From: an uncultured Eubacteriales bacterium
GTDB lineage: Bacteria; Bacillota; Clostridia; Oscillospirales; CAG-272
NCBI GenBank assembly: GCA_900545935.1
Contig: URAP01000072.1
Location: 1-5,162 of the forward strand
DNA length: 5,162 bases
Direction of reading: 5' to 3'
Part shown: in pieces, positions 1-5,162 of the stretch
Layout: every line of letters starts with the position of its first letter
Position numbering within the stretch: the stretch's first letter is position 1
Made by a program: the position numbers and the translations under genes
Notes under the pieces: model-generated
The model's input: only the letters and a program-made list of their open reading frames with translations
Database searches by the model: none
What the model was told of the DNA's origin: nothing

Positions 1-95
1 TCTGCATCTTTTTTATCTCTCCCCGATTCGGGTCGGCTGAAAAAGCGCAGACCGAGCAATCACAGCCGCGGTGGCATAAACAAACACAACAAATT

Positions 96-100
96 AAGGA
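96..100 (+). promoter_or_regulatory. Ribosome binding site of tcdA
   Basis: AAGGA lies 8 bases before the ATG at 109, in an A-rich stretch (about 76-108) that should be unstructured. It supports the long N-terminal form of the protein. The internal ATGs at 244 and 274 lack a properly spaced site: a GAGGGA motif directly abuts the ATG at 274 and is too close. I could not find a convincing promoter in positions 1-95. Confidence 0.7.
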
Positions 101-108
101 ATATTCAA

Positions 109-954
109 ATGACATCAAATACAGAAAATATCGCAAGCACCGCCGATTCGCAAAATACAGCAGGCGCAGTCGATCCGCAGACCGTTCGGTCGGATGGGGC
201 AGAGCGTGAAAATGCAGCCGCAGGCAGCGGCAGATTTGACGGGATGGGGCATACCGACCGCTCGGACGAGGGAATGCTCGACCGTCAGCGCGCGCTGATA
301 GGCGACGAGGCAACCGAGCGGCTGCGCGGCGCGCGTGTGCTGCTTTTCGGAGTCGGTGGAGTCGGCGGCTATGTGCTTGAGGCACTTGTCCGCGCGGGAG
401 TGGGCGCTGTCGGGATCGTGGATTTCGATGTTGTTTCACCCTCAAATCTTAACCGTCAGATAATAGCGACCGCCGCGACCGTCGGAAGAAGAAAAACCGC
501 CCTTGCCGCTGAGCGTGCGCGCAGCATAAATCCCGAGCTTGATGTTACAGAATACGAAATGTTTGCGACGGCGGAGAATATTCCCGCGCTCGTGCGCGGT
601 TATGCGCCCGATTTTGTTATCGACGCTATCGACTGCACTGCGAGTAAGCTGTCTGTCATCGCCACAGCCAAGGAGCTCGGTATTCCGGTGATATCGTGTA
701 TGGGCACCGGAAACAAGCTCGATCCGACACGCTTTCGCATCAGCGATATTTCCGAGACGCGCGTTTGTCCGCTCGCTAAGGTCGTGCGGATAGAGCTGCG
801 TCACCGTGGTATTACCGACGTACCGGTGCTCTGGTCGGATGAGGATCCGATCGTTCGCCGCCGCACTCCGGCATCGGTCTCCTTTGTGCCGAGCGTTGCC
901 GGACTGCTTATCGCAGGCTATTGCATTCGACGACTCGCAGGGCTTGACCGCTGA
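109..954 (+). CDS. tcdA: tRNA threonylcarbamoyladenosine dehydratase (TcdA/CsdL, ThiF/E1 family)
   Basis: TcdA-type enzymes use ATP to cyclise t6A at position 37 of ANN-decoding tRNAs into cyclic t6A in the cytoplasm. The 281-residue product has the E1-like Rossmann core: glycine-rich loop GVGGVGG (81-87), strand end VDFDVV (104-109), the NLNRQI motif with Arg116 (113-118), Lys129, and IDAIDC (171-176). The clostridial-type signature GTGNKLDPTRF (199-209) and VCPLAKVVR (219-227) follow, then a C-terminal PSVAGLLIAGY helix (261-271). Family members normally begin near residue 54 here. The first 50 or so residues are therefore an extra, hydrophilic, Ala/Ser/Thr/Asn-rich segment, probably disordered. 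The start at 109 is chosen for its AAGGA site; Met46 or Met56 are alternatives and would give a normal-length protein. No CsdE/SufE-like partner is visible. The family assignment is firm, and t6A as substrate is inferred from family. Confidence 0.93.
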   Translation: MTSNTENIASTADSQNTAGAVDPQTVRSDGAERENAAAGSGRFDGMGHTDRSDEGMLDRQRALIGDEATERLRGARVLLFGVGGVGGYVLEALVRAGVGAVGIVDFDVVSPSNLNRQIIATAATVGRRKTALAAERARSINPELDVTEYEMFATAENIPALVRGYAPDFVIDAIDCTASKLSVIATAKELGIPVISCMGTGNKLDPTRFRISDISETRVCPLAKVVRIELRHRGITDVPVLWSDEDPIVRRRTPASVSFVPSVAGLLIAGYCIRRLAGLDR

Positions 955-992
955 GCGGCGGCAAACCTGCATGCTCGGAAATGCGGAACGGT

Positions 993-1031
993 CGGTCATG
1001 TGTGCCGCTTTGCGGAAAAACAGCATGACCG
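993..1031 (+). repeat. Nested hairpin between tcdA and the radical SAM gene
   Basis: CGGTCATG (993-1000) pairs perfectly with CATGACCG (1024-1031). Inside lies a second small stem, CCGC (1005-1008) with GCGG (1012-1015) and loop TTT. No T-tract follows, so it is not an intrinsic terminator. It sits in a 221-base gap (955-1175) in which I see no gene. It could be an mRNA processing or stability element, or chance in GC-rich DNA. Confidence 0.4.
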
Positions 1032-1162
1032 TCTGCGCGAGGCTCGGAGTGAGATATGCCGACCGCCCGACGGCGCAGCCGCGTACAGACACTTATGAGC
1101 ACAGACATTGCCGCGTATATGCGTTTCCGTGCACAAATTTTTACTCTCACTGACATATGCCC

Positions 1163-1167
1163 GAGGA
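1163..1167 (+). promoter_or_regulatory. Ribosome binding site that fixes the radical SAM start
   Basis: GAGGA sits 8 bases before the ATG at 1176. The open frame extends upstream to an ATG at 1056, but the 40 extra residues match nothing in the family. The protein starting at 1176 (MENPFPYSD, then the YDYYMRRQFG block) matches the usual family start, so 1176 is preferred. Confidence 0.8.
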
Positions 1168-1175
1168 CGATTATT

Positions 1176-2138
1176 ATGGAGAATCCATTTCCCTATTCGG
1201 ATACGAACCGACGCTTTTATACATACGACTATTATATGCGGCGGCAGTTCGGCGCAAAATGTGCTAAGATACCGATAGACGGCGGCTTTACCTGCCCGAA
1301 TATCGACGGCACGGTCGGTGTCGGCGGCTGCGCCTACTGTGCGCTCGCCTCGGGCGGACATCGGCGCGACCTGCGTCCGCTCGGACAGCAGTATGAGGAG
1401 CATCTCTCCGCGCTGCGCCGCAAATGGGAGGGCTGCCTCGGTGTTCCGTATTTTCAGGATTATACCTGCACTTATGCGCCGACTACGCGCCTGCGCGAGC
1501 TGTATGAGCAGGCGCTTGCGCTGCCCGGAGCGGTGGGAATGCACATTGCCACTCGTGCCGATTGCCTGCCGGAGCCGGTGCTTGATCTGCTGTCCGAGGT
1601 GAACGATCGCACGCATCTTGTCGTCGAGCTGGGATTACAGACGGTACATGACGAGACCGCGCGTCGGATAGGTCGAGGACATGATTATGCGGCATTTCTG
1701 CGTGGTTACGAATCGCTGCGCGAGCGCGGAATACGCGTGTGTGTGCATATCATCAACGGTCTGCCCGGCGAGGATAGGGAGATGATGCTTGAAACGGCGC
1801 GGGAGCTTGCACGGCTGCACGTGTTCAGCGTCAAGATACACCTTCTGCACATAATGCGCGGCACGCGCCTTGCCGATCGGTATGCGGCGGGGGAGTTTTC
1901 GGAGATGAGTCTCGAGGATTATGCGTTGACCGTCGTGTCTCAGCTTGAGCTGCTGCCGACCGAGACGGTTATCGGACGCGTGACCGGCGACGGCGCTGCG
2001 GACGGACTTATCGCGCCGCTGTGGAGCCGGAAGAAGTTTGTTGTCATGAATGAGATAGACAAGGAGCTCGTTCGCCGCGGAAGCATGCAGGGAAGCCGGT
2101 ATGCGGAAAATACGGGGGAGGGGAACGCAGCCTTTTGA
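1176..2138 (+). CDS. Radical SAM protein, TIGR01212 family (YhcC/YtqA-like)
   Basis: Cytoplasmic radical SAM enzyme expected to bind a [4Fe-4S] cluster and cleave S-adenosylmethionine; I know no firmly assigned substrate. The 320-residue length fits the family (E. coli YhcC is about 309). Visible blocks are the N-terminal YDYYMRRQFG (17-26), KIPIDGGFTCPN (31-42), and the cluster-binding Cys40, Cys52 and Cys55. Their CX11CX2C spacing is typical of this family, not the common CX3CX2C. Next come YFQDYTCTYAP (92-102), ATRADCLP (125-132), VELGLQTVHD (150-159), RGHDY (167-171), HIINGLPGE (191-199), KIHLLHIMRGT (220-230), TGDG (270-273) and LIAPLWS (278-284). The matched region ends near residue 301; the last 19 or so residues look like an added tail encoded partly by a repeat-like segment. 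It lies 221 bases after tcdA, possibly on the same transcript, and is closed by the terminator at 2211-2244. The family call is firm. Confidence 0.93.
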   Translation: MENPFPYSDTNRRFYTYDYYMRRQFGAKCAKIPIDGGFTCPNIDGTVGVGGCAYCALASGGHRRDLRPLGQQYEEHLSALRRKWEGCLGVPYFQDYTCTYAPTTRLRELYEQALALPGAVGMHIATRADCLPEPVLDLLSEVNDRTHLVVELGLQTVHDETARRIGRGHDYAAFLRGYESLRERGIRVCVHIINGLPGEDREMMLETARELARLHVFSVKIHLLHIMRGTRLADRYAAGEFSEMSLEDYALTVVSQLELLPTETVIGRVTGDGAADGLIAPLWSRKKFVVMNEIDKELVRRGSMQGSRYAENTGEGNAAF

Positions 2139-2156
2139 AAAAGGCTTGGCGAAAAC
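2117..2156 (+). repeat. Repeat-like segment overlapping the radical SAM stop codon
   Basis: This G-rich then A/T-rich stretch contains a small hairpin, GCCTTT (2130-2135), TGAA loop, AAAGGC (2140-2145), followed by TTGGCGAAAACTTTT. The TGA stop (2136-2138) lies in the loop and its edge. From memory, the string GAAAAAGGCTTGGCGAAAAC resembles a recurrent intergenic element of gut Clostridia. There is no second copy in this window, so the repeat status is inference. The hairpin itself is seen directly. Confidence 0.4.
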
Positions 2157-2210
2157 TTTTCGACCGAGAGTCATTCTTGAAGCAGCATCTGCCGAATTTG
2201 TATAGCTTTT

Positions 2211-2244
2211 AAGGTTTTATCCTCAGACGGGTAAGACCTTTTTT
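2211..2244 (+). terminator. Rho-independent terminator 1 (end of tcdA / radical SAM unit)
   Basis: AAGGTTTTATCC (2211-2222) pairs with GGGTAAGACCTT (2229-2240) over 12 positions, including two G-U wobbles, around the loop TCAGAC. Six T residues follow (2239-2244, two of them within the stem). It begins 72 bases after the radical SAM stop, the right place to end that transcript. The right arm could alternatively pair GGTAAG (2230-2235) with CTTACC (2245-2250), a weaker structure that forms later. Confidence 0.7.
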
Positions 2245-2344
2245 CTTACCGTTTCGATATGCGCGGCAACGACATACAAAGCCGATTTTTATTGTCTGCT
2301 CGTTCTGCTTGCCTTGAATAAGCATCTCGTTTTTATAGCTTTGG

Positions 2345-2392
2345 CAGGTGATATGGGTGAGACTTTCTCGAGAGTCTCACCCATATCACCTG
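2345..2392. repeat. 48-base near-perfect palindrome (20-bp arms)
   Basis: The left arm (2345-2364), starting CAGGTGATATGGG, is exactly complementary to the right arm (2373-2392), ending CCCATATCACCTG. The 8-base centre is TTCTCGAG. There are no mismatches in 20 pairs. No T-tract follows on either strand, so it is not an intrinsic terminator. It could be a miniature repeat of the REP/MITE kind, a protein-binding site, or a strong RNA hairpin in read-through transcripts. It stands alone, 13 bases before terminator 2. Confidence 0.85.
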
Positions 2393-2405
2393 AAATGTCA
2401 TTTAT

Positions 2406-2449
2406 CACTCTATGTTGTGAAATAGTCACAACATGGGAGTGGTTTTTTT
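2406..2449 (+). terminator. Rho-independent terminator 2 upstream of the EF-G paralogue
   Basis: ATGTTGTGA (2412-2420) pairs perfectly with TCACAACAT (2426-2434) around AATAG. The stem continues outward as CACTC (2406-2410) with GAGTG (2437-2441) past a T2411/G2435-G2436 imperfection. Seven T residues follow (2443-2449). It terminates rightward transcription just before the promoter of the next gene. No matching T-tract exists on the opposite strand, so it is not bidirectional. Together with terminator 1 it insulates the EF-G paralogue from upstream transcription. Confidence 0.82.
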
Positions 2450-2481
2450 GAAAAAATGCGATATTTTTTTGCATCAACCTA

Positions 2482-2510
2482 TTGCATATTTTTCATAAAT
2501 CAGTTATACT
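2482..2510 (+). promoter_or_regulatory. Sigma-A-type promoter of the EF-G paralogue
   Basis: TTGCAT (2482-2487, three of six consensus bases) is separated by exactly 17 bases from TATACT (2505-2510, five of six) in an AT-rich stretch. Transcription should begin near 2516-2519, giving a leader of about 125 bases before the ATG at 2642. It lies between terminator 2 and the gene, which supports a real, independent promoter. The -35 box is weak, so expression may need help or be modest. Confidence 0.68.
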
Positions 2511-2520
2511 ATTAACAAGA

Positions 2521-2610
2521 ATGAAAAAAGTAACAAAAACGGTATGCTGCACCTTGCAAAATTTGTGCTGTATTTCGGAGAGACGGGCATCAGCCCGCGC
2601 CGATTATTAA
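2521..2610 (+). CDS. Possible 29-codon leader ORF with two Cys-Cys pairs
   Basis: An ATG at 2521, only a few bases after the predicted transcription start, opens a 29-codon frame ending in TAA (2608-2610), 31 bases before the EF-G ATG. It begins MKKVTKTVCC, carries adjacent Cys codons at 9-10 and again at 16-17, and ends in an Arg/Ala-rich tail. No clear ribosome binding site precedes it, so translation would be near-leaderless. A small hairpin, CGGGC (2584-2588) with GCCCG (2593-2597), lies in its 3' part without a T-tract. I recognise no homologue. It may be a regulatory leader peptide or simply a chance frame. Confidence 0.25.
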   Translation: MKKVTKTVCCTLQNLCCISERRASARADY

Positions 2611-2623
2611 TAAGTAATCTATT

Positions 2624-2631
2624 AAAAGGAG
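2624..2631 (+). promoter_or_regulatory. Ribosome binding site of the EF-G paralogue
   Basis: AAAAGGAG ends 10 bases before the ATG at 2642, in AT-rich sequence that should be open. It favours 2642 over the in-frame ATG at 2648, which would be 16 bases away. Confidence 0.8.
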
Positions 2632-2641
2632 CATAATCACA

Positions 2642-4711
2642 ATGGACATGGTTAGCACAAAACAAATCCGTAATATCTGCCTTCTCGGACACGGCAGCGC
2701 GGGAAAGACCTCCGTTGCCGAGGCGATGCTGTATATCTCCGGAGGGACCGACCGTCTCGGAACCGTCGGAGAGGGAAATACCGTACTTGATTATGATCCC
2801 GAGGAAGCCCGCCGCGGCTACTCGGTACAGGCGGCTGTTGCGCCTGTCATGTGGAAGGATACAAAGATAAATGTTATCGACGCGCCCGGTTATCTCGGCT
2901 TTGCGGGAGAGGTAAAGGAGGCTGTGCGGGTCGCAGACAGCGCCGTTATTGTCGTTGACGGCAAGGCGGGTATCGAGGTCGGAACGGAGCTCGCATGGGA
3001 TGCCGCTACCGATGCCGGAATACCGAAGGCGTTTTTCGTAAACAAATTCGACGATCCCGAATGCCGCTTTAACCGCGTATTTACCGAGCTGCATGACGCT
3101 TTCGGCGTCTCGGTCTGCCCGCTGATGATACCGATGGTCGAGGGCGATAAGGTCGAGGGCTTTATAAAGCTCATCGACAAAAAGACCTATGTTTACGACA
3201 AGGTGGGCTCGCATACCGAGGCGGAGATACCCGCAGGGTATGAGGAGGTCGTCGACCGCTACCGCGATATGCTGTTTGAGGCCATTGCGGGCGTTTCCGA
3301 CGAGCTGATGGAGAAATATTTTGCAGGTATCGAGATAGGCTATGACGAGGCTATCGAGGCGATACATCAGGGCATTATTCACGGCAGCATCGTTCCGGTG
3401 CTCTGCGGCGCGGCGACAAAAACATGGGGCGTTGAAACGCTGCTCGACACTATCGCCGAGTCCTTCCCGCGTCATACCGCGAAGGAAACCGAGCGTGGTC
3501 GGGACGGCGAGTCTATCGCCATCGACCGCGACAGCAATGAGCCCGCTATATTCATATTTAAGACGGTTGCGGACCCGTTCGTCGGTAAGATGTCGCTGTT
3601 CAAGGTCATGACGGGAACTCTGACAAATCAGATGACCCTGCGCAATCTCCGTACCGGAACAGAGGAGCGGATGGCGCGTATCTATACGCTCAAGGGCAAA
3701 AAGCAGACCGAGGTCGACAGACTTGCCTGCGGCGATATCGGCATGATAGCAAAGCTCTCGGATACCGAGACGTCGGATACGCTGGCGCTCTCGCCGAATG
3801 CCCGCGCATATGCGGGTATCAGCTTCCCCGAGCCGTTCTATTCGCGCGCTATCGTGCCTAAGGCAAAGGGCGACGAGGATAAGATCGCGTCGGGTATTGC
3901 CCGCCTGCTCGAGGAGGACTATACCGCACGCTTTGTCAACGACGCGGAGACGAAGCAGCTCGTGCTATCGGGTATGGGCGATATCCATGTCGATGTGCTC
4001 GTGTCGAAGCTGAAGAACCGCTACGGCGTTTCGGTCGATATGAGCGAGCCGAAGATCGCGTACCGCGAGTCGATAAGACGGCGCATCGATGCAGAGGGCA
4101 AGCATAAGAAGCAGTCGGGAGGACACGGACAGTACGGGCATGTAAAGATCCATTTTGCACCCTCCGATGAGCCCGGGCTGCACTTTACCGAGTCGGTCGT
4201 CGGCGGCGCCGTGCCGAAGAACTTCTTCCCGGCGGTCGAAAAGGGCTTGCAGGATTCGATGCAGAAGGGCGTGCTCGCGGGCTTCCCGATGATGGGACTC
4301 TCCGCCGACCTCTACGACGGCTCTTATCATGACGTTGACTCGTCCGAGATGTCGTTTAAGGTTGCCGCGGGACTTGCATATAAGGAGCTTGTGAATGCCG
4401 ATCCCGTGCTGCTCGAGCCGGTCGGCGAGCTGAGAGTCGAGGTCCCCGGCGATGATGTCGGAGACGTTATGAGCGACCTGAATAAGCGCCGCGGCAGAGT
4501 ACTCGGAATCGACCCGAGCGAGCGTAAAAAGAATTGGCAGACTGTCGTCGCCGAGGTGCCTAAGGCAGAGATGTCTGATTATACCGTCGCACTTCGCGCG
4601 ATAACTCAGGGCATGGGATCCTATACCTACCGCCTCGTGCGCTATGAGGAGGTCCCCGCCGCAGCTGCACAGAAGATAATCGCAGCGGCTAAGAGCGACG
4701 CTCAGGAATAA
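2642..4711 (+). CDS. fusA2: Elongation factor G-like translational GTPase (EF-G paralogue)
   Basis: EF-G acts on the ribosome, translocating tRNA-mRNA and helping recycling. The 689-residue product has the full layout: G domain with G' insert (about 1-280), domain II (about 300-385), III (395-468), IV (470-594) and V (595-685). G motifs: G1 GHGSAGKT (16-23), switch I RRGYSV (57-62), G3 DAPGY (80-84), G4 NKFD (134-137), G5 CGAATK (255-260). Against canonical EF-G (AHIDAGKT, RGITIT, DTPGH), the P-loop Asp is Ser19, the switch I Thr is Ser61 and the catalytic His is Tyr84. The domain IV tip is intact (SYHDVDSSEM, His563 corresponding to E. coli His583), as are GGHGQYGHV (493-501) and the domain V core. 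It lies alone, not in a str operon with rpsL, rpsG and tuf, and has its own promoter and terminator. This suggests a paralogue and not the housekeeping EF-G. Its tip argues against a tetracycline-protection protein. Family is certain; specialised role unknown. Confidence 0.94.
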   Translation: MDMVSTKQIRNICLLGHGSAGKTSVAEAMLYISGGTDRLGTVGEGNTVLDYDPEEARRGYSVQAAVAPVMWKDTKINVIDAPGYLGFAGEVKEAVRVADSAVIVVDGKAGIEVGTELAWDAATDAGIPKAFFVNKFDDPECRFNRVFTELHDAFGVSVCPLMIPMVEGDKVEGFIKLIDKKTYVYDKVGSHTEAEIPAGYEEVVDRYRDMLFEAIAGVSDELMEKYFAGIEIGYDEAIEAIHQGIIHGSIVPVLCGAATKTWGVETLLDTIAESFPRHTAKETERGRDGESIAIDRDSNEPAIFIFKTVADPFVGKMSLFKVMTGTLTNQMTLRNLRTGTEERMARIYTLKGKKQTEVDRLACGDIGMIAKLSDTETSDTLALSPNARAYAGISFPEPFYSRAIVPKAKGDEDKIASGIARLLEEDYTARFVNDAETKQLVLSGMGDIHVDVLVSKLKNRYGVSVDMSEPKIAYRESIRRRIDAEGKHKKQSGGHGQYGHVKIHFAPSDEPGLHFTESVVGGAVPKNFFPAVEKGLQDSMQKGVLAGFPMMGLSADLYDGSYHDVDSSEMSFKVAAGLAYKELVNADPVLLEPVGELRVEVPGDDVGDVMSDLNKRRGRVLGIDPSERKKNWQTVVAEVPKAEMSDYTVALRAITQGMGSYTYRLVRYEEVPAAAAQKIIAAAKSDAQE

Positions 4712-4752
4712 GCAGCACTGCCTCCCGATCTCCTTCTTACATTATAATAGTC

Positions 4753-4792
4753 AAATCCCCTCGTACGGCTTCACCGCACGAGGGGATTTTTT
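4753..4792 (+). terminator. Rho-independent terminator of the EF-G paralogue
   Basis: AAATCCCCTCGT (4753-4764) pairs perfectly with ACGAGGGGATTT (4778-4789). An inner CGG/CCG stem (4766-4768 with 4774-4776) closes the loop CTTCA, with an A/C mismatch between the two stems. Six T residues (4787-4792) follow the GC-rich core. It starts 41 bases after the stop codon. This is the clearest terminator in the window. Confidence 0.93.
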
Positions 4793-5070
4793 CCGAATCG
4801 CAATGCTGTTCTGACCGAATTTAAGCGGTACTGTCAAAGCCTCGGTATCCGAACCATTTCTTGCAGATGTGGGTGTGCGAATAATAGACGCATTTGAATA
4901 TTGCTTAGCAATATTTTCTGAGGCATAGGGTGCGCATACTTTCCGTACGGGAAAAAGCCGAGCTTTATACGTGCATTCTCAAAATAAGAAACGCGAGGGA
5001 TAATACTTGCCGAGCGTTTCGGACGATAACTTGCTAAGTCGCTATCGGCTGAGCAGTCATCAGGAGGATA
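4793..5070. other. Non-coding stretch, probably interspersed repeat
   Basis: I see no gene with a start, ribosome binding site and family match here. There is a small AT-rich hairpin, AATATTGC (4897-4904) with GCAATATT (4908-4915). The + strand frame from 4815 stays open to a TAG at 4926-4928, with no ATG and no recognised protein. The frame from 4963 reads LYTCILKIRNARDN and then RAFRTI. From memory this resembles spurious translations of a dispersed repeat common in gut Clostridia, next to a GAAAAAGCCGAGC block (4951-4963). The repeat assignment is inference, as the window has no second copy. Confidence 0.4.
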
Positions 5071-5130
5071 TATAAGGGGGAGACTGCGCCGAATAGGAGC
5101 GAAGCGGATCGCGGCGCAATCCCCCTTATA
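5071..5130. repeat. 60-base imperfect inverted repeat
   Basis: TATAAGGGGG (5071-5080) is the exact reverse complement of CCCCCTTATA (5121-5130). After a small internal loop (AGAC against AT), TGCGCCG (5085-5091) pairs with CGGCGCA (5112-5118). The apical 20 bases (5092-5111) include GGAGCGAAGCGGATC. No U-run follows directly. It may be the end of a dispersed repeat or a structured RNA element; its partner context lies beyond the window edge. Confidence 0.7.
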
Positions 5131-5162
5131 CGCGCTTTTCTTTCCGCCACTTTCTTTTTCGC
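5131..5162. other. Pyrimidine-rich tract at window edge
   Basis: The + strand is nearly all C and T, with blocks CTTTTCTTTCC and CTTTCTTTTTC. It directly abuts the inverted repeat and is cut by the window end. It is not a clean terminator tail, because a 5-base CGCGC lies between the stem and the first T-run. It may belong to the same repeat unit. Confidence 0.35.

Noticed and set aside
22..32. CCCG/CGGG mini-hairpin near the window start as a terminator or operator
   Set aside because: Only 4 base pairs with a 3-base loop and no following T-tract.
442..1092. Minus-strand open frame opposite tcdA
   Set aside because: It overlaps the conserved TcdA core on the other strand and its translation shows no recognisable domain.
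1056..1175. Upstream 40-codon extension of the radical SAM gene
   Set aside because: No family similarity in these residues, and a well-placed GAGGA precedes the internal ATG at 1176 where family similarity begins.
2289..2477. Minus-strand 62-codon frame in the intergenic region
   Set aside because: It runs through both the palindrome and terminator 2 and has no family match.
2504..3475. Long minus-strand open frame (323 codons) opposite the start of the EF-G gene
   Set aside because: It is antisense to a clear EF-G coding region, matches no family I recognise, and is the kind of shadow frame expected from GC-biased codon use.
2642..4711. Tetracycline ribosomal-protection protein (TetM/TetO type)
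   Set aside because: Domain IV keeps the EF-G tip sequence SYHDVDSSEM and the whole C-terminal half is EF-G-like.
4743..4748. Perfect TATAAT after the EF-G gene
   Set aside because: No -35 element at the proper distance, and the strong terminator would stop any transcript at once.
4809..4837. TTGACA on the minus strand as a leftward promoter
   Set aside because: The -10 position at 17-base spacing reads TCAGAA, only two of six consensus bases.

Overview
The window looks like chromosomal DNA from a moderately GC-rich Gram-positive anaerobe of the class Clostridia. An Oscillospiraceae/Ruminococcaceae-like gut lineage is the best guess. This rests on the style of the three proteins, strong AGGAG-type ribosome binding sites, U-tailed hairpin terminators and intergenic repeat-like segments that resemble, from memory, repeats of that group. 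No taxonomic marker is present, so the assignment is an inference.

Layout, all genes on the + strand. Positions 1-108 hold an upstream leader. Positions 109-954 encode a TcdA-type tRNA t6A dehydratase (E1/ThiF fold) with an unusual low-complexity N-terminal extension. After a 221-base gap containing a nested hairpin, 1176-2138 encode a radical SAM enzyme of the YhcC/YtqA (TIGR01212) family. Its start is moved inward from the longest open frame because a good ribosome binding site precedes the internal ATG. A repeat-like segment overlaps its stop codon, and a terminator follows at 2211-2244.

The 503-base gap from 2139 to 2641 is structured. It contains terminator 1, a 48-base near-perfect palindrome (2345-2392), terminator 2 (2406-2449), a good promoter (2482-2510), a possible 29-codon leader ORF with two Cys-Cys pairs (2521-2610), and the ribosome binding site of the next gene. 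Positions 2642-4711 encode a stand-alone EF-G paralogue. All domains are present, but the G domain is altered: DAPGY replaces DTPGH, and the P-loop Asp is missing. A strong terminator (4753-4792) closes this unit. The last 370 bases have no convincing gene and look like interspersed repeat, ending in a 60-base imperfect inverted repeat and a pyrimidine-rich tract.

The common theme is translation: tRNA modification (TcdA), a radical SAM protein of uncertain role, and a translocase-like GTPase. The terminators and the separate promoter show that the EF-G paralogue is its own transcription unit, so any functional link to the first two genes is only suggestive. I found no CRISPR array, transposase, tRNA or rRNA. 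The most interesting points are the EF-G paralogue's altered GTPase centre and the architecture of its upstream region.
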